A DNA stretch of 64,000 bases from Botrytis cinerea B05.10 (taxonomy: Eukaryota; Ascomycota; Leotiomycetes; Helotiales; Sclerotiniaceae), in the NCBI RefSeq assembly GCF_000143535.2, contig NC_037314.1, positions 1,612,001-1,676,000 on the forward strand, given 5' to 3'. Made by a program: the position numbers and the translations under genes. Positions within the stretch are counted from its first letter, which is position 1; each line of letters begins with the position of its first letter. Under the pieces are notes generated by a model. The model saw nothing but the letters and a program-made list of their open reading frames with translations. It made no database searches and was not told where the DNA came from. Below, piece after piece: positions 1 to 12,791 of the stretch.

Positions 1-909
1 CCCTTCTCCGTAAAGCGTGATTGAACCTTAAACATCCACATCGCCGACACTCATTCTCATTTGATGCTCCCCAAAACTCCATTGACAACGAAAATCATAC
101 GTGCAGCCAATATCGATTTCAGCGCCTGCGCCAAGACATAACACAGACATCACACACATAACACGAGCGAAAAGTATCGACGAGAGACAAGGTTTTTTCT
201 CAAACCGCGAGCTTCTTTCATCATTTGCTAACACATGTTACCTCATTGCCTGTTACCTCTCCATTTTACCAGTCGGTCTATAGTAGGGGTGGGGAGAAAG
301 AGACCAGAAGAGACCAAGAGAGACAGAAAAGGGAAAAGAGAAAAGAGAAAAGAACCCGTGAAAATGTATCCATCTGGCGCACCCAGAGAATCTGCAAAGT
401 GTTACTGCTATTCGTCAAGCGCTTTTCTTTATTTGCATCTTCTTCTATCCAGTTACCGTTGCGATGTGTGCTCTTGATCATATCGTATCATATCACATCA
501 CATCACCACCAAAACATAACAGCAATCTATCACGAGGCAGCATCAGCTTTCTTTACTCTCTACTACTCTTGCATCAGCAGTAGACTTTTGGTTTCGGTTT
601 TGATTTCCATCTGATCTTGCCATTCCTGTTACTCTTCCGCAAATTCGCTTTTACGATTATCTCGTGGGGAAAAAAAGAAAGGGAAGAAGATAATTCTTCG
701 ACGATTCCATTGCTGTATATCAATTGCTCTTCTCTACTTACCAGATACCCTCACAATCACCCTGTCGTAATCCGATACCAGCATTCACTCCTCAGAGCCA
801 TTTGTTGATGAGAGCTGCGCCGAAAAGCTCAAATGTGTCAAGCACGCCACTGACCCTGTACTTTAATAATTGATCATCTATCACATTTGAATTCAGGTAC
901 AATCTCGAA
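1..909 (+). promoter_or_regulatory. Upstream region of the 1006-aa protein gene
   Basis: No gene is visible here. The + strand becomes pyrimidine-rich from about 400 to 800, as is usual for fungal promoters and 5' leaders. A purine-only stretch of repeated AGA/GAAAAG words lies at about 293-350. Short ORFs overlap one another and resemble no protein. The region most likely holds the promoter and 5' UTR of the gene starting at 910. Confidence 0.5.
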
Positions 910-3900
910 ATGAATTTCAAGGAGAAGGAGAAACATGGCCGCTCGGAACCAGCACGGAGAAACACACTTGAGCGTATGCTCGAGTTAGAGAATAGAAACA
1001 AGGTACGCAAATGAATACCTCACATAGCACAGTATTATTGCCTAACATACATATTTTAGCTGCAGCGCATGCAAGCCTCGACAGCGACAGTCAGTCAACC
1101 GCTGCGTAATACCTTTTTTCGCGAAAGACGCCCGAGCAATTCTTATGTATATGCCAACTCTCCCGAACGTCCTGTCCAATTCAGACAACCAGATCGAGCA
1201 ATGACTACTCCAATATTATCCGTTGCGGTGCCTCCTGCGCAGGCTTTCGAAACCCCCAAAACAGCACCCAAACCATCCAAAAAGGTATTTGTAGTTGAGC
1301 CGGCGAAGGAAATTCCCCCGCAACTTGTTGCAGATGTAGATGCAGGCGATTCTGATGCATCCTCAATATGTCGGTCCCCGGCTTGGGATGGTGGTGAAGG
1401 CAAGCGAAAAAGAATGGCAAAGAAAGAAGCTCAAGACATGCGCAAGAAGGAAGAAGAGAGATTGAGAAAAGAGAAAGAAAAGGCCGAGAGGGAGACCCGA
1501 GCCGCGGCACAGAAACAAAAGGGTCGATTGAGCAAGGCGCCTCCAACCAACAAGCGCCTAAGTAAAACGATACCCACAGCTCCAGTAGGCCGAGCCAACT
1601 CTGAACCTGCAGCACAAGCTGCGCCGGAAATAATACAATTGAGTCCTGATCCCGATGATGGTAGACGATCAAGGCGAACGAGTTTGGATCTTGGTCTCAA
1701 GAAACTTATGTCTTCTTTCAGATCCAGATCCAGGTCCACAAGCATTTCCGCGGACGCAACCCCAAGAAATCGATCATCCTCGATTTCTCCAACCTCGACT
1801 GGATTCATTGGAGGCTTAAAATTGCAACAATCGAGCGAAGCTGCGGCCCAAAACGAACTTCGAGACGGAAAATCGTCAAATTACAGACCAGCTGGTCACA
1901 GTAACAAACCTAGTCACAGTCGGCCACCTATATCGCTCGAGAATTCTCGATATCGCACATTGGATTTGTTGGCTCCTTCTGGAGCCAGTGCACCCGCGGT
2001 CGAACTGCCAACAAAATCCCAAAGTGAGGACTCTTATAACCCCCATACTCCGAAAGAACCGGAAGCCGGTGAACAGCCCGCTAGTGTTCTAGAACCAATC
2101 ATGAATAGAAACCCTCGAGCCCAAAAACCGAGCGAACATTTGAGATTGGATCACGTTACAGATTCAACGGTGAATTATAAGGCTAGTCATAAGCCTCAAT
2201 CGCCTCTTGTTGCTCCGCCATCTCCAGGTTTTAGATTTGGCTTGGAAAAAAACCCGCCATCAACTCAAGAAGTACAAGAACCTCTGTATTCTCAGAATTT
2301 TGATATATCTCCTGAAGATACCAACTCTGAAAATAACGAATATTTTCCAAAGCAAAAACGGCACGACAACCAAGGAGATCTAAGCAGCCCAACCCATGAT
2401 ATCAAATTCGACTCCGCTCCGATACAGGAAGTTATGAGAAGAACACCGTCAATTCATAATGCGGCTGGACGTAGTGGGTCGGTTTCTCGAGCTGGAGAAA
2501 ATGCGGAAGTAGTGGAGAATGAGGAAGATTTTCGGGCATTCATACACAGTGAAGGCGCTCCTCCAGATTTCAGGCTCACTGCGCAACCTTCCCAGAGCAG
2601 TATTCAACCAGAAGAGGGTATGTTCTCTAGGCGTGATTTGCAAGCACCATCTTTCTATCCCAGCCCATTATCGCTCCAACCCAAAGGAGCCAAGGGTGGT
2701 ACAGCGAATGTAAGTCACAGATATTCGTCTGCCCCAGATTCACCTTCTCTACAAACTTCTCATTTGGATGAGCCTCTTAAAAAGTTACGTCCTCAATCTA
2801 CCTTTTCGCCACGTGCCACTGGCTTCGACAGCAGATCTGCACTACCAAGCCAATCTGCTCGGAGAGTATCAGAACCCGAATACTTATCCCCCATCGCTTT
2901 GTCGCCTCTAGAGATCAGTCCTGTGCCACAGCAGAAACTCTCTCCCCAAACGGCCAACCCAACTTCACCTCGTCGCCAGAAGGACCGCAGATCCAGCTCT
3001 AGATCTTACACAGGATCAAGTGAGGAATATCTAAGTTTCGATGAGCAGTCCAGTATCACAACTCCAGCAGTTTCAAGACCACAATCACAGAAGGGACCTA
3101 TTGCATCTAGTCATGACCCCGCATCTCGCAAGTATCACAAAGTCCAAGATTCTTGGAATCAAACTCCGATTCCGCTCCAAATCAAAGATTACAAAGGCAA
3201 TACTTATACGCTAAGTGGCCGGGACACTTCTACTTCGCAACCTGCAAATCTTCATGTGTCTCTATCTTCTGCAGATCCCGACACGGATGAAGGAGTTGCA
3301 GATCTTCAACGGAGGCTTAGTCTGACTAAGTCGTCATCAACTACTGCACTGCAACATACTTTGAATTTTCTACCAGAGCTCAAACATCAACCGTTGCGTC
3401 CACGACAAGGTCCCGGACAACGACAAAGCAGTGAGGGGAAGAATGTACTTGGGAAGGGAGATGGAAATGGACATGGGCACGGGGGAAAGTTAAGACGAGA
3501 ATCGGCATCTGCCTCTGCCTACGCGCAATACAACGATTCCAAAAACTCACTCATGTCATCTTCTGCTTTCAACGGAGGCGAATCATCTAATTCTAACGGC
3601 AACTCCAGCTCTTCTGAAAAAGATAATAACGATAGCAGCCAATATCTTCGATCGGCCCGTCTCGCGATCCCACCCAAGAAAGGCCCTCGCTTTTCCAACC
3701 AACTGGCAGCCTCTTCGGCACAAAGTCTTCACAGCAATGGACAAGGCGGAATTGAACCAATGGCAAAAATGTTTGTTATTTGTTGTGGATGCAACTATTT
3801 CCACGATATGCCGAGTAAACTCTATGAGTGTATGGCAAAACCGGAAGCGGTAGTTAAAGATGAGGGATTGGGGGTTAGTGGGGTGGTCAGCACGAGGGTC

Positions 3901-3987
3901 AGTTGTCCTTGGTGTGGACACGGGATGAGTACGAGATGTTGTGAGGGGTGGGCGGCGGTAGTGATGCTGAAGGAAAGGATGCATTAG
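910..3987 (+). CDS. Large disordered fungal protein with C-terminal Cys cluster
   Basis: Two exons, 910-1002 and 1060-3987, joined across a 57-nt GT-AG intron (1003-1059), give 1006 aa. The first exon adds 31 residues with a short charged/leucine stretch (LERMLELENRNKLQRM) that reads as a brief helix. I chose ATG 910 because it splices in frame to the long exon. About residues 35-900 are low complexity, rich in Ser, Pro, Gln and Arg, with a Lys/Glu/Arg-rich coiled segment near residues 155-190. The last ~75 residues are different: hydrophobic and Cys-rich, with CCGC, CPWCGHG and RCC, which looks like a zinc-binding module. I recognise the type as a conserved fungal protein but know no function. 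Regulation cannot be read from the sequence. Confidence 0.85.
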
Positions 3988-4979
3988 GAGCTATGGAAGG
4001 ATGAATGGGCGAAATTGGTGGATGGAAGGTGGGAGTTAATATGTTAAGTTTTATGGGAGTGAAATTCAGTATAGGGTTGGATGGTAGACCATGGTTTAAG
4101 GATGAACGAAGGACTTGGGTCTGCTTCAAAGTTTGGGTTGGAGATGTAGCTCGGTTGGGCTTTGGCATGGTAGTAGGGAAGCATTAGACGCATAATATGG
4201 TATGATATGATATGACATGACAGACGGCATTGCAAGGATAGATGGACATTGAAGGTGGGAAGGAAATTCACATGATTAATTAAATGAAAGGATAAAATGG
4301 GACCAAAAATTTACGATAATGAGACGCATATAGGCGGGGATATAATTGGGCAATGGGTTTTTGGTTGTATGCATTTTTTGTATATGGATGGAGAGGAGGT
4401 TTTAGGGAGGATCTGAAAGAGATTGAGGTGATTGAGGTGATCGAGGTGGTTATGCTTTGTTTGGCTGTGGTTGGACTTGAGATTGGGGTTTCTTGTGAGA
4501 TGCGAGATACGAGGAAATTGGTACTTAGGTAGAAGTGGAATGGGCAGATGGATGAATGAATGAATGAACGAATGAACCAATTATAACCTTATAGATAGAT
4601 TGATAAAGGGATGAATGAATGACTTGTGGTTGTGATTGTGATATGAGTACAGTTGTCATGGATATCTGAGAGATTTGAAAAAATATAGGAGGTGTAATCA
4701 AACCGATCCCCATGCGCTACCATGTGAGTTTCCCTTGCAAGATCGACTGTTTCTATATGCTTGATTGGAGTTCTCCCCACTTTACCCGACCAATATGGAA
4801 TAGCGATATAGGTTTGGTTACATTGAAAACAAGTAAATACACGTCAGCAAGCATGGCTTTTTGAACCTTTGTGTCTGATATTAGAGCTTGGAATGGATTT
4901 CAGGCGATGTTCCATAGTTTTGACTCAAAGCTCCGGAGATTGATCGAAGTCGGACAAATTTGTTGATTAATCACTGAAG
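3988..4979. other. Intergenic region, tandem 4-bp repeats
   Basis: This is the 3' flank of the disordered-protein gene and the promoter of the NLR-like gene. It is G-rich on the + strand with ATGG/GATG words. Short GAAT-type tetranucleotide repeats occur at about 4549-4575 and 4609-4622. No coding potential was seen; ORFs on both strands are products of the repeat composition. Confidence 0.5.
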
Positions 4980-7900
4980 ATGCGCTCGTGGTTACAACGG
5001 CACTTGCACAGAAACAAATCGAGTAGGGAAGATGTGGGTGACACCTTGTCGTCAGCTACGTTGTCGTTGACTGAGTCATCAGTTCAGTCATTTACCAAAG
5101 ACGAAAGCTTGCGGAACCCGTCAATCACATCGTCGTCAACTGCATTGCCTGTGCCATTACAGATCGAGGCAGAGCGTGTGCAGAAGGATGGGTCTCCAAA
5201 ACACTTCTGGAAATATACCAAAAAACCCTGCAAGCAGAATCAGGAGCGACCTCGCCTAGCGCTAGTGCAGCCCCAGATTACTTGTTGAAAATAATTGACC
5301 ACAGTCTTAAGCTAGTCGATGAAAAGCGTTCGAAGATTCGAGTGGGCAGTGCTACCGTGGAAGTAAGGGATGCTCTCAACAAAGTCGCTAAAGCTGCACA
5401 GTATGCCCAGTCTTTTGTTGGCTCGTTGGTGTCGGGAGAGCCTCATGCTGCGATGGCCTGGGCCGGTCTGAGCTTGTTTTTGCCCGTAGGTCGCCATATA
5501 TATCTAAAATGCTTTTTGGCTTTGATTGATGTAGTATTATAGCTCTTAATAAATGCAGTTGAGCAACCAAAAGGTCTTGCTAAGGGTGTTGAATATGTTT
5601 CCGAATTACTTTGTCGATTCTCTGTCATCGAGCGGCCGTATCAAGAGCAAATCAGAGACGACTTGGCTGTTGTCACCACAGATACTAAGAAGCTTCGATC
5701 AAGTTTTGAGAAAAGTCTTACGGAACTCTACGCGCAGGTGCTACTATATCAATGCCGCGCAATAAGTCGGCTGAATTCCTCGAAAGTGATTGGTCTAGCG
5801 AAAGATATGGTCAAGTCGGAGAATTGGGATGATTTATCCACCGAGCTCAAAGATTATGAGGCGAGGTGCAATCGATTCAAAATTGTGTTGGATGCGGAGA
5901 AGATGGAGAGAGAGTTTCGTAGCTTTGAGAAAGATATGAGAGGTCTGAACGATATCATATCGACCCATACATTGACGAATATTTCATGGCAACACCAAAC
6001 AAAGGAGACTCTTGAAAAGGTCAAACATAATCAAGATTTGCAGGTTGACCAACTTCAAGTAGACTTAGAGGATCGCTGCATTCGAAATTTCTATGTATCG
6101 GCTTATGAGAAACAGATGTACCGAAATCCGGATGCTGTCAAGGGGACTTGTCATTGGCTACTTGACAACTCAAATTTTCAAAACTGGGAAGATTCTAAAT
6201 CATCTTCTTTACTTTGGGTTTCTGCTGGCCCTGGCTGCGGAAAATCAGTCGTGTCAAAGATGCTAATCAAAGCGCTATCCGAGAAGAATTCCTTGCCAGG
6301 AAAAGCTCGAACCGTCTGCTATTTCTTCTTCAAGGAAGACGATACTCTGCAAAGAAGGGCAGAAATGCTATATGTGCTATACTGCACCAAATTCTGAGTA
6401 AACCAGGGAATTCAGAGCTGGTACGGCACGCGATTCCATCTTTTAAGAGGAGCGGGGAAAACATACGCGAATCGTTTGCTCAAATGTGGGAGATTCTGAT
6501 GGATATCGTGCAAGACGAAGCAGCTGGTGAAATTATCTGCATTCTAGACGCACTCGATGAGTGCGAAGAGAAACATGGCAGCGGCCGCTACATGCTCATT
6601 GAGAAATTTCAAAAGTTCCATCATGACTACATAGAGACAACGAATTCTAGAAACACGTGCTTTAAGATTCTTGTCACTAGCAGGCCTTATATCGACATTG
6701 AGAGAAGATTCAAAAGCTTGACAGGAAGATATTCTACAATTAGATTATCGGGAGACGAGGAATCGGTGAAGATCAGCAAAGAAATTGATCTTGTAATCGA
6801 GGAGAAGGTAAATGTGCTGAGTGTCCTGTTGGATCTGGACAACGAAACAACCTCTGGGTTAAAAGAAAAGCTGTTGAGCATGGAACACCGAACGTATCTC
6901 TGGCTGAGGTTAATTTTCGAAGTTCTTGAGCAGCAACTCAGGACAACTAAGAGATATTTGCTTCATGTCATTGAAGAACTTCCGGAGACTGTCGACGAGG
7001 CATATGAAACTATTCTAACACGAATTCCGAAGAATGAGTTCGAAAGAGCCAGGAGGCTTTTGAACATCATTGTTGTGGCAGAAAGACCACTACTTGTACA
7101 GGAAATCAATGTTGCTCTTGAGATCGATGAGAACCTAACTCAAGATTCCCAGGTTTCAGCACTCAGTCTTGATCTAGAACCTGAGACAGTCTTTAGAGCG
7201 GCTTTGGGCAATATTTGTGGACTTTTTGTCACCGTTGCCGACTCCAGAGTATATTTGATTCACCAGACAGCTCGTCAATTTTTGTTGTCCAATAGAGAGA
7301 CACGACCAGATACAATTGAGAGTCCTAGCTTCAGATGGAAGGATTCTGTATATCCATCCGAAGCTCAGCTTCTATTGAGCAGTGTCTGTATCAATTATCT
7401 TCTGTTCTATGGTCTTGAGCGAGACATATCTGTCATTCACCAAAAATTGTCTGGCATCTATTTGGAAGCCTCTTGGAAAGGGGGGATACCGGCATGCTCT
7501 TCTCTCATTCCAGAACATTCATTTATCCTCTACGCCTCCAAAACCTGGTGGAAGCATCTACTACACACAAATTTGGAACAGGGTTCGTCTATCTATGAGA
7601 ATGCTTGGATGCTGTGCAACACCAATTATGATTATTTCAAAATTTGGATAATGGGGATTCTCGTTTACGATCGATCAGGGGAACTAGATTGCCTTGACTC
7701 AATACAAATCGCCGCGCGCTTAGGTCTTGACTTTGTAGCCCGGCGTGCTTTGCAAAGCCCAATCCTTTCTTACCGATATTCAGAAGCATTAGACCAGGCC
7801 ATCAGAATGAAACATGGAAATATTGTCCAGATTATTCTAGAGGCTAGGAAAATAGATGACCTTGAGCCCTTTCTTTTAATGGCCATTAGAGTAGAGAAAG

Positions 7901-8607
7901 CCACTGATGTAGACACGTTTGGAACAATAAGGCTCTTGGTCGAGCGTGGAGCTGGAAGCCAAGATCTTTACACATCAGCTCTAATTACTGCTGCAAACGA
8001 AGGCCTATATTATCTTGTTTGTTTCTTTGTCGATGATTGTGGGGTGAATATCAAAGATTCTCTTGGTGGCATAATGTCAATTCTATGCACAATCAGAACA
8101 CGTGCTGGATATGATGAGCAAATTCTATCTTATCTGTTTGAGCGAGGCGTGAATCCCAATGGCATGCCAGGGGATGCGGCAACGCCATTACAGTCAGCGG
8201 CTATTACTTGCAGCTTGACAATGACCAAATTTTTGTTAGAGCATGGGGCTGATGTCGATCTGTTAGGGTTATTCAGTCGCGGTTCCCCACTCTGCACCGC
8301 CCTTGTATTTTCATTAGATGATTCAGAAGGAGTGGAAATTGATGATTCTGACTGTTTACTGCAAATATTGAATTCAACTCAGGAGAGAGATTGTCTGATA
8401 CAGATGCTTCTGACAGCTGGTGCGGAAACTGATGGATTGACAGAATTTCTGTCGGGGAAATTGTTACTGTACAACAGCCGCCAGAAACAGCGCGAAAAAC
8501 TTGGAATACCTATTGAGTTTTGCGTTGATCCAAAAAAAGTAGCCGAGTCCAGACTTCAATTAAGTTTGAAAAAAGATGCATGTTCTGGCTCTGTCGCCAC
8601 TGTGTAG
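4980..8607 (+). CDS. NACHT NLR-like protein with ankyrin-like C-terminus, two frameshifts
   Basis: Coding similarity runs over about 1190 codons but in three frames. ATG 4980 opens the first frame. At the A-run 5220-5225 the frame must move to keep the NACHT_N-type helical domain. A normal 57-nt intron follows (5486-5542). The NACHT ATPase begins with Walker A (SAGPGCGKS, about 6221-6250). At about 6361-6366 the frame moves again, after FFFKEDDTLQRRAE and before NAICAILHQIL. Walker B (IICILDALDECEE, about 6530-6570) and a VTSRPY motif follow, then a winged-helix-like region and weak ankyrin repeats (best near 8160-8270, HGADVDLLG). Both shifts are repaired by one extra A, and no stop occurs elsewhere, so this is a recent pseudogene or holds assembly errors. 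An undetected intron could explain the first shift but not easily the second. Fungal NLRs act in non-self recognition; here that is inference. Confidence 0.75.
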
Positions 8608-8636
8608 TATACTTAATTCACGACTAGGTATACTAC
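8604..8636. repeat. 9-bp perfect inverted repeat at the NLR stop codon
   Basis: GTAGTATAC (8604-8612) and GTATACTAC (8628-8636) are perfect reverse complements separated by 15 nt. The left arm contains the TAG stop at 8605-8607. In RNA it would form a hairpin at the end of the reading frame. Its role is unknown; it may help form the 3' end or be chance. Confidence 0.5.
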
Positions 8637-9093
8637 ATTTGGTAGTATAGGATAGGAGGATCATGGATGACGGCCGAGTGTTAAACAACCGAGGCACGTG
8701 CTTGGAAGTTACTCTCATTTATTTTTAGAATAGGAAATCTGAGGATGCTGTTGAATTGGACCTTCTTTTGTTTGATTTGACGTAGGATATCAAGATGTGA
8801 TCACCAAATGAGCTGTTGGCACAGCTCCCACCCGGAAATAGGGATGGCATTGCTTTAAATGCGCTATCAAGGTGCGAGTATCTTAAGCGAAGCATACCAA
8901 AGGGGGTTTAGGAGAAATGGAGAGGAAATTCCTAAGAGCATTGGACATTATGAAATTTGAAATCATGTTGAAATCGAATTTAAGGTTAATTAGCCAACTA
9001 CAACTATCATCATATTCCATCGCAACATCTTGTGCCCCCCAATCTCACCATCCAACTACATCACTCCAACATGTGCCTGAAAAAAGAATTCGG
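8637..9093. other. Convergent 3' flanks
   Basis: Space between the NLR-like gene and the oppositely oriented GMC gene. It is AT-rich, and I see nothing more in it. Confidence 0.4.
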
Positions 9094-10944
9094 TTACTGG
9101 TATAGATGCGGATGGGCAGCCTTGATAAAATCAGCACCCCTTTCAGCAACCATGTAAACAGCATTCTGAATTCGGCAATCTGGAATGACGGGGAAGACGG
9201 ATGCATCAGTGATACGAAGATTCTTGACACCGAACACCCTAAGTTCGTGATCAACGACACCTTGCTCGATGGATTTCCCGAGGCGAGCGGTTCCGCAGGG
9301 ATCTGGAGGGTGGAGTTTTAGTATTAAGTTTAGGGAAAGGTTTAGATAAGAGATGCAACCTACGGAATCCGGTCTGACTTCTCTCTAAAATCATCTTATT
9401 CATAGCCTCATCGCTATTTCTGGGCATAGGCCATGGATAATCTTCTCCTATGATATCTTTCATTCCGTCGCCGTTCATTAGGATATCATCCACATATCGA
9501 CATCCTTCACGCAGAGCGACGAGATCCAGATCATTGGAGAAGAAGTTGAGGTTGATGAGTGGCTGCTCAAGAGGATTGGTAGAGTTGAGTTTCACATAAC
9601 CATTGCGCGAGAGAGGGCGAAGTAGATCAACGATAACGGTAAGCCAAGATCCAGTAGGTGGTGTGGGGATATGCCATTGGAAGGCATCGCTAAACATGGG
9701 CACGAAATCAATCTCAAAATGTGGTTGGCCGCCTGGCCCAAAGGGGTCAATATCGTTGTTGGCTTTCTTGGCAGCGACGTACTCTTTGCTTGTAGCGAGA
9801 TATTCGTCAATACGAGGCAATCCGACGAGCTCTAGAAGACCACTACTGAATGGACCACTCTTATTCTTTCGGTAGGCGCTGATAGCACCATCGTGTTGAG
9901 GACCGGCTCGTAGGAGATGATCTTCGAGTCCTAGGCCGTCTTTGAGCCTGAAAACGTGGGGCATGATAGGGTGGTCGAGAAGATTCTTTCCAACGTGTTG
10001 TGATTCAACCTTGACGTCGATTCCGTGAGGAGCAAGCTCTTCGACGGGACCAATTCCAGATAACATGAGGAGTTTGGGAGTCTCGTATACGCCGGATGAG
10101 ACAATGATTTCCTTTTTGGCTCGGATGGTTAGTTCGTCGCCTTCGGTTGTGATTACTACGACCCCTGTAGCAGCACCATCTTCAATAAGGATTTGTTTGG
10201 CATGGGTATGGCCAAGAATTGTGATATTTGGTTTTCCTTCGAGGAAGAGGGCAGATGTAGAGCGTACACCTTTGTAAATAGTGTTCATACAGCGAGCCAA
10301 TCCGTGCATTTCTCCATCGTAGATCTCGTCATTGAGGATTCCCCCCTTGCTGACCCACGCGCTAGACAATGCTTTGCGGAATGGCTCGAGCTCAGGTACC
10401 ATGTCGGAAACAGCGACATCAAGTGGCCCGTTACGACCATGTTTTGCCAAATCTGGATTATAAAGATGACTATCATCGTGGTAATTGGCTGGCTTGTCAA
10501 AATACTCCTTACAATTATCCCAAGTCCAACTTGGACCACCGTATTCTTCCCAATCGTCAAAAGTAGCTTTGCTACCTCGGATCCAGGTATAGTAGTTAAG
10601 GGCACTACTACCTCCCAAAACCTTTCCACGAGTGTTGGGCTTCTCAACCCGGGTGTAATCTTCGCGGTCAATCATGGTGGTTTTATAAGCCCAGTCATAT
10701 TGGCTTCCACGGAGTTCGAAAGCCCGTGCTGGAGTTTGGATCTCAGGGATATCTTTGTTGTGTCCGGGACCAGCTTCGATAATCAGGATCTTTACGTTGG
10801 GGTTCTCGGCGAGACGGCCGGCAACTGTGTTGCCTCCAGTTCCACTGTTTGACACATCAATGTTTGTCTCGTGGCTACACTGTGAGAGAATGCTTACCCT
10901 CCAACGACAATGAAGTCGAAGTGATTATCAGTTGGTACGACCAT
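9094..10944 (-). CDS. GMC-family FAD oxidoreductase
   Basis: Three exons (10898-10944, 9364-10844, 9094-9302) with introns 10845-10897 (53 nt) and 9303-9363 (61 nt) give 578 aa. The first intron interrupts the FAD-binding loop: joined, it reads VVGGGTGGNT at residues 13-22, the GxGxxG dinucleotide fold. The family signature GKVLGGSSALNYYTWIRG follows. The second intron restores the C-terminal active site: HPCGT at 510-514 with the catalytic His 510, and Asn 556 in the IQNAVYMVAE helix, the His/Asn pair of choline-oxidase-like GMC enzymes. GMC enzymes oxidise alcohols, sugars or choline, oxidases releasing hydrogen peroxide; the substrate cannot be read here. There is no signal peptide and no PTS1, so it is probably cytosolic. 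It diverges from the catalase gene 1.85 kb away. Confidence 0.93.
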
Positions 10945-12791
10945 TTTGAGTGTTTGAGTTTGAATTGGCTATGTGCTATTGTGTGAGAGAATTGAGAGGT
11001 AGAGCTATGCGATTAAAAGTATAATTCAAGTGCTGAGAGTGGATGATGAAGTAAGAAGTTGAGGGTGGAACATAGTCTTCCTTTATATCTCTATAAAATA
11101 TGAAGCCTTCACTATGTGAAGCCTGTGACTTCTTCTGAACTTTCGACCTCGCAGACCTCTCAATTGATCATACCCGATGCTCGCCCGCTACAATCCGAAT
11201 CAAAATATGGGGGAGCATACACCCCTAACCTCGCTTTCCTTGCATGGGAGCATGGAAAGGATTACTACCAAAGTAGGCTGATTATTAAACTCTAATTCCC
11301 GTGGCTCTCATGGCCCAAGTGAACTCTTAGGTCGTAAAACCCTGGAAGAATATGCATGCTAAAGCCCTTATTGCAACATTAGGCCATTGAAGTGTTACGA
11401 GGCATGATGACAGCATAGCTAGCGACAGCGAGAGAGGTGGCAAAGATGGCAAGTGTCGGAGTATGCTCGTTATTGTTTGCAAGCTGATCTATGTTTGTCC
11501 CGCATGAGCCCCTCCGCCTCGGAAGATGAATGGAAACATGCATAAATTCAGACGCGATGTAGTAAATCGCTGCAGTGAGATCGCAGAAGCAGGAGAGTCA
11601 AAGGGCTTGTGCACCTTACCCCTTACTCATTACGTGCGCATCTTCATCCGAGGACCCTTCTCTGTCGCCGAAAACCCGAATGCCATCATCTTTTTAAAAG
11701 ATTGATGCCAGGAAGGTTATCGATGGGTGCAATACAGGATCCAGAACTTCGGCCCCGTTCGGTATGGACGAACATGCCGTACCTGCATGCAAGCTGGGGC
11801 CATTCAACGCAAAGACTGTTGAAAGGTAGAGAAAAGGCTGGCTGCAAGATGAATGTAACCTCAGCCAGCCAAGAATATTTTAATGCTAGGTCAGCAAAAT
11901 CATATTATTAATCTGTAACTGCCAGGGCTAGTGGAAGGGAAACAGCCAATCACAACCGCTCGATACCCCCGCCATCCGTATTCAAATCATGCCTCTTTAT
12001 CATACATCTTTCCAATGTGCAAGAGAAGCCTTTCCCCTTTCATTCGTGAAGCAATGAAGTTATTTTGGTAATCGTTCATAAGAAATTTGATATTCAATCA
12101 AGATTTAGTTACAGTCAGTTGGGATTCGGGTCGGGGAAAAGTCGGAAAACACAATGTAAAGGAATTCCGAAGTTGACGACTCGGCAACTTTCCGACGTTG
12201 TAGGTTTTCTTACCAAATTGTTGGAGAACGTCATTGACTAGAGAAAATCCACGATGCAATTGTTTCACGGGGTTAATTGGAAATACGAGAATGGTATGTT
12301 GGACTGCCATTTCAGGGGATCCGCTGTTTGCAACATTCTCTAAACTTTATCTTGATTGAAGCCTCTTCTGACCCAAAAGTCTTAAAGTAGAAAGTTGTCC
12401 GCCAATTATTCGATGTATAAAATATGTATGTCTGATTATTAATATCGTTCATCAATATGCGGTGCAAACGAGAAGCCGTTTATTCGCCGAGTTATCTTCA
12501 TTGTTGGTCGAGTGTGGCTTTTGATATACACATTTTTGGATGACGCATTCCAGAGAACCAAGGGCCAGCAGCTTAACTTTCCATGGATACACCGTTTGAC
12601 ACTTTCCGAAGCTCGCATTTGTAACTCTGTAGCATGCATCTAGACCGGCATGGAATGAATATAAAGCATGTTCAGCCCTTCTATCTACATAAGAAATCGA
12701 ACCATCAAACTTCACTTAAGCTTTTTCTATAATAGACCTTACTCATACATAATTTATCTATCATTGTAATAAAAAAAATCTATTTCATACA
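10945..12791. promoter_or_regulatory. Divergent intergenic region between GMC and catalase genes
   Basis: About 1.85 kb separates the two divergent start codons, so the region must hold both promoters. I found no convincing gene. The open frame at about 11609-11911 has no start context or recognisable content. Confidence 0.5.
11081..11088 (-). promoter_or_regulatory. TATA-like element of the GMC gene
   Basis: On the minus strand the sequence around this point reads ATATAAAG, about 140 nt upstream of the GMC start codon. The placement suits a TATA box with a leader of roughly 100 nt. This is inference from sequence alone. Confidence 0.35.

Noticed and set aside
1205..1808. Minus-strand frames of 125-155 codons opposite the 1006-aa gene
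   Set aside because: They are shadows of the coding strand with no starts or conserved content of their own.
11609..11911. 100-codon frame on the plus strand with scattered Cys
   Set aside because: No ATG at the start, poor codon context and no recognisable motif; an alternative frame with Cys-rich end was also too short to defend.
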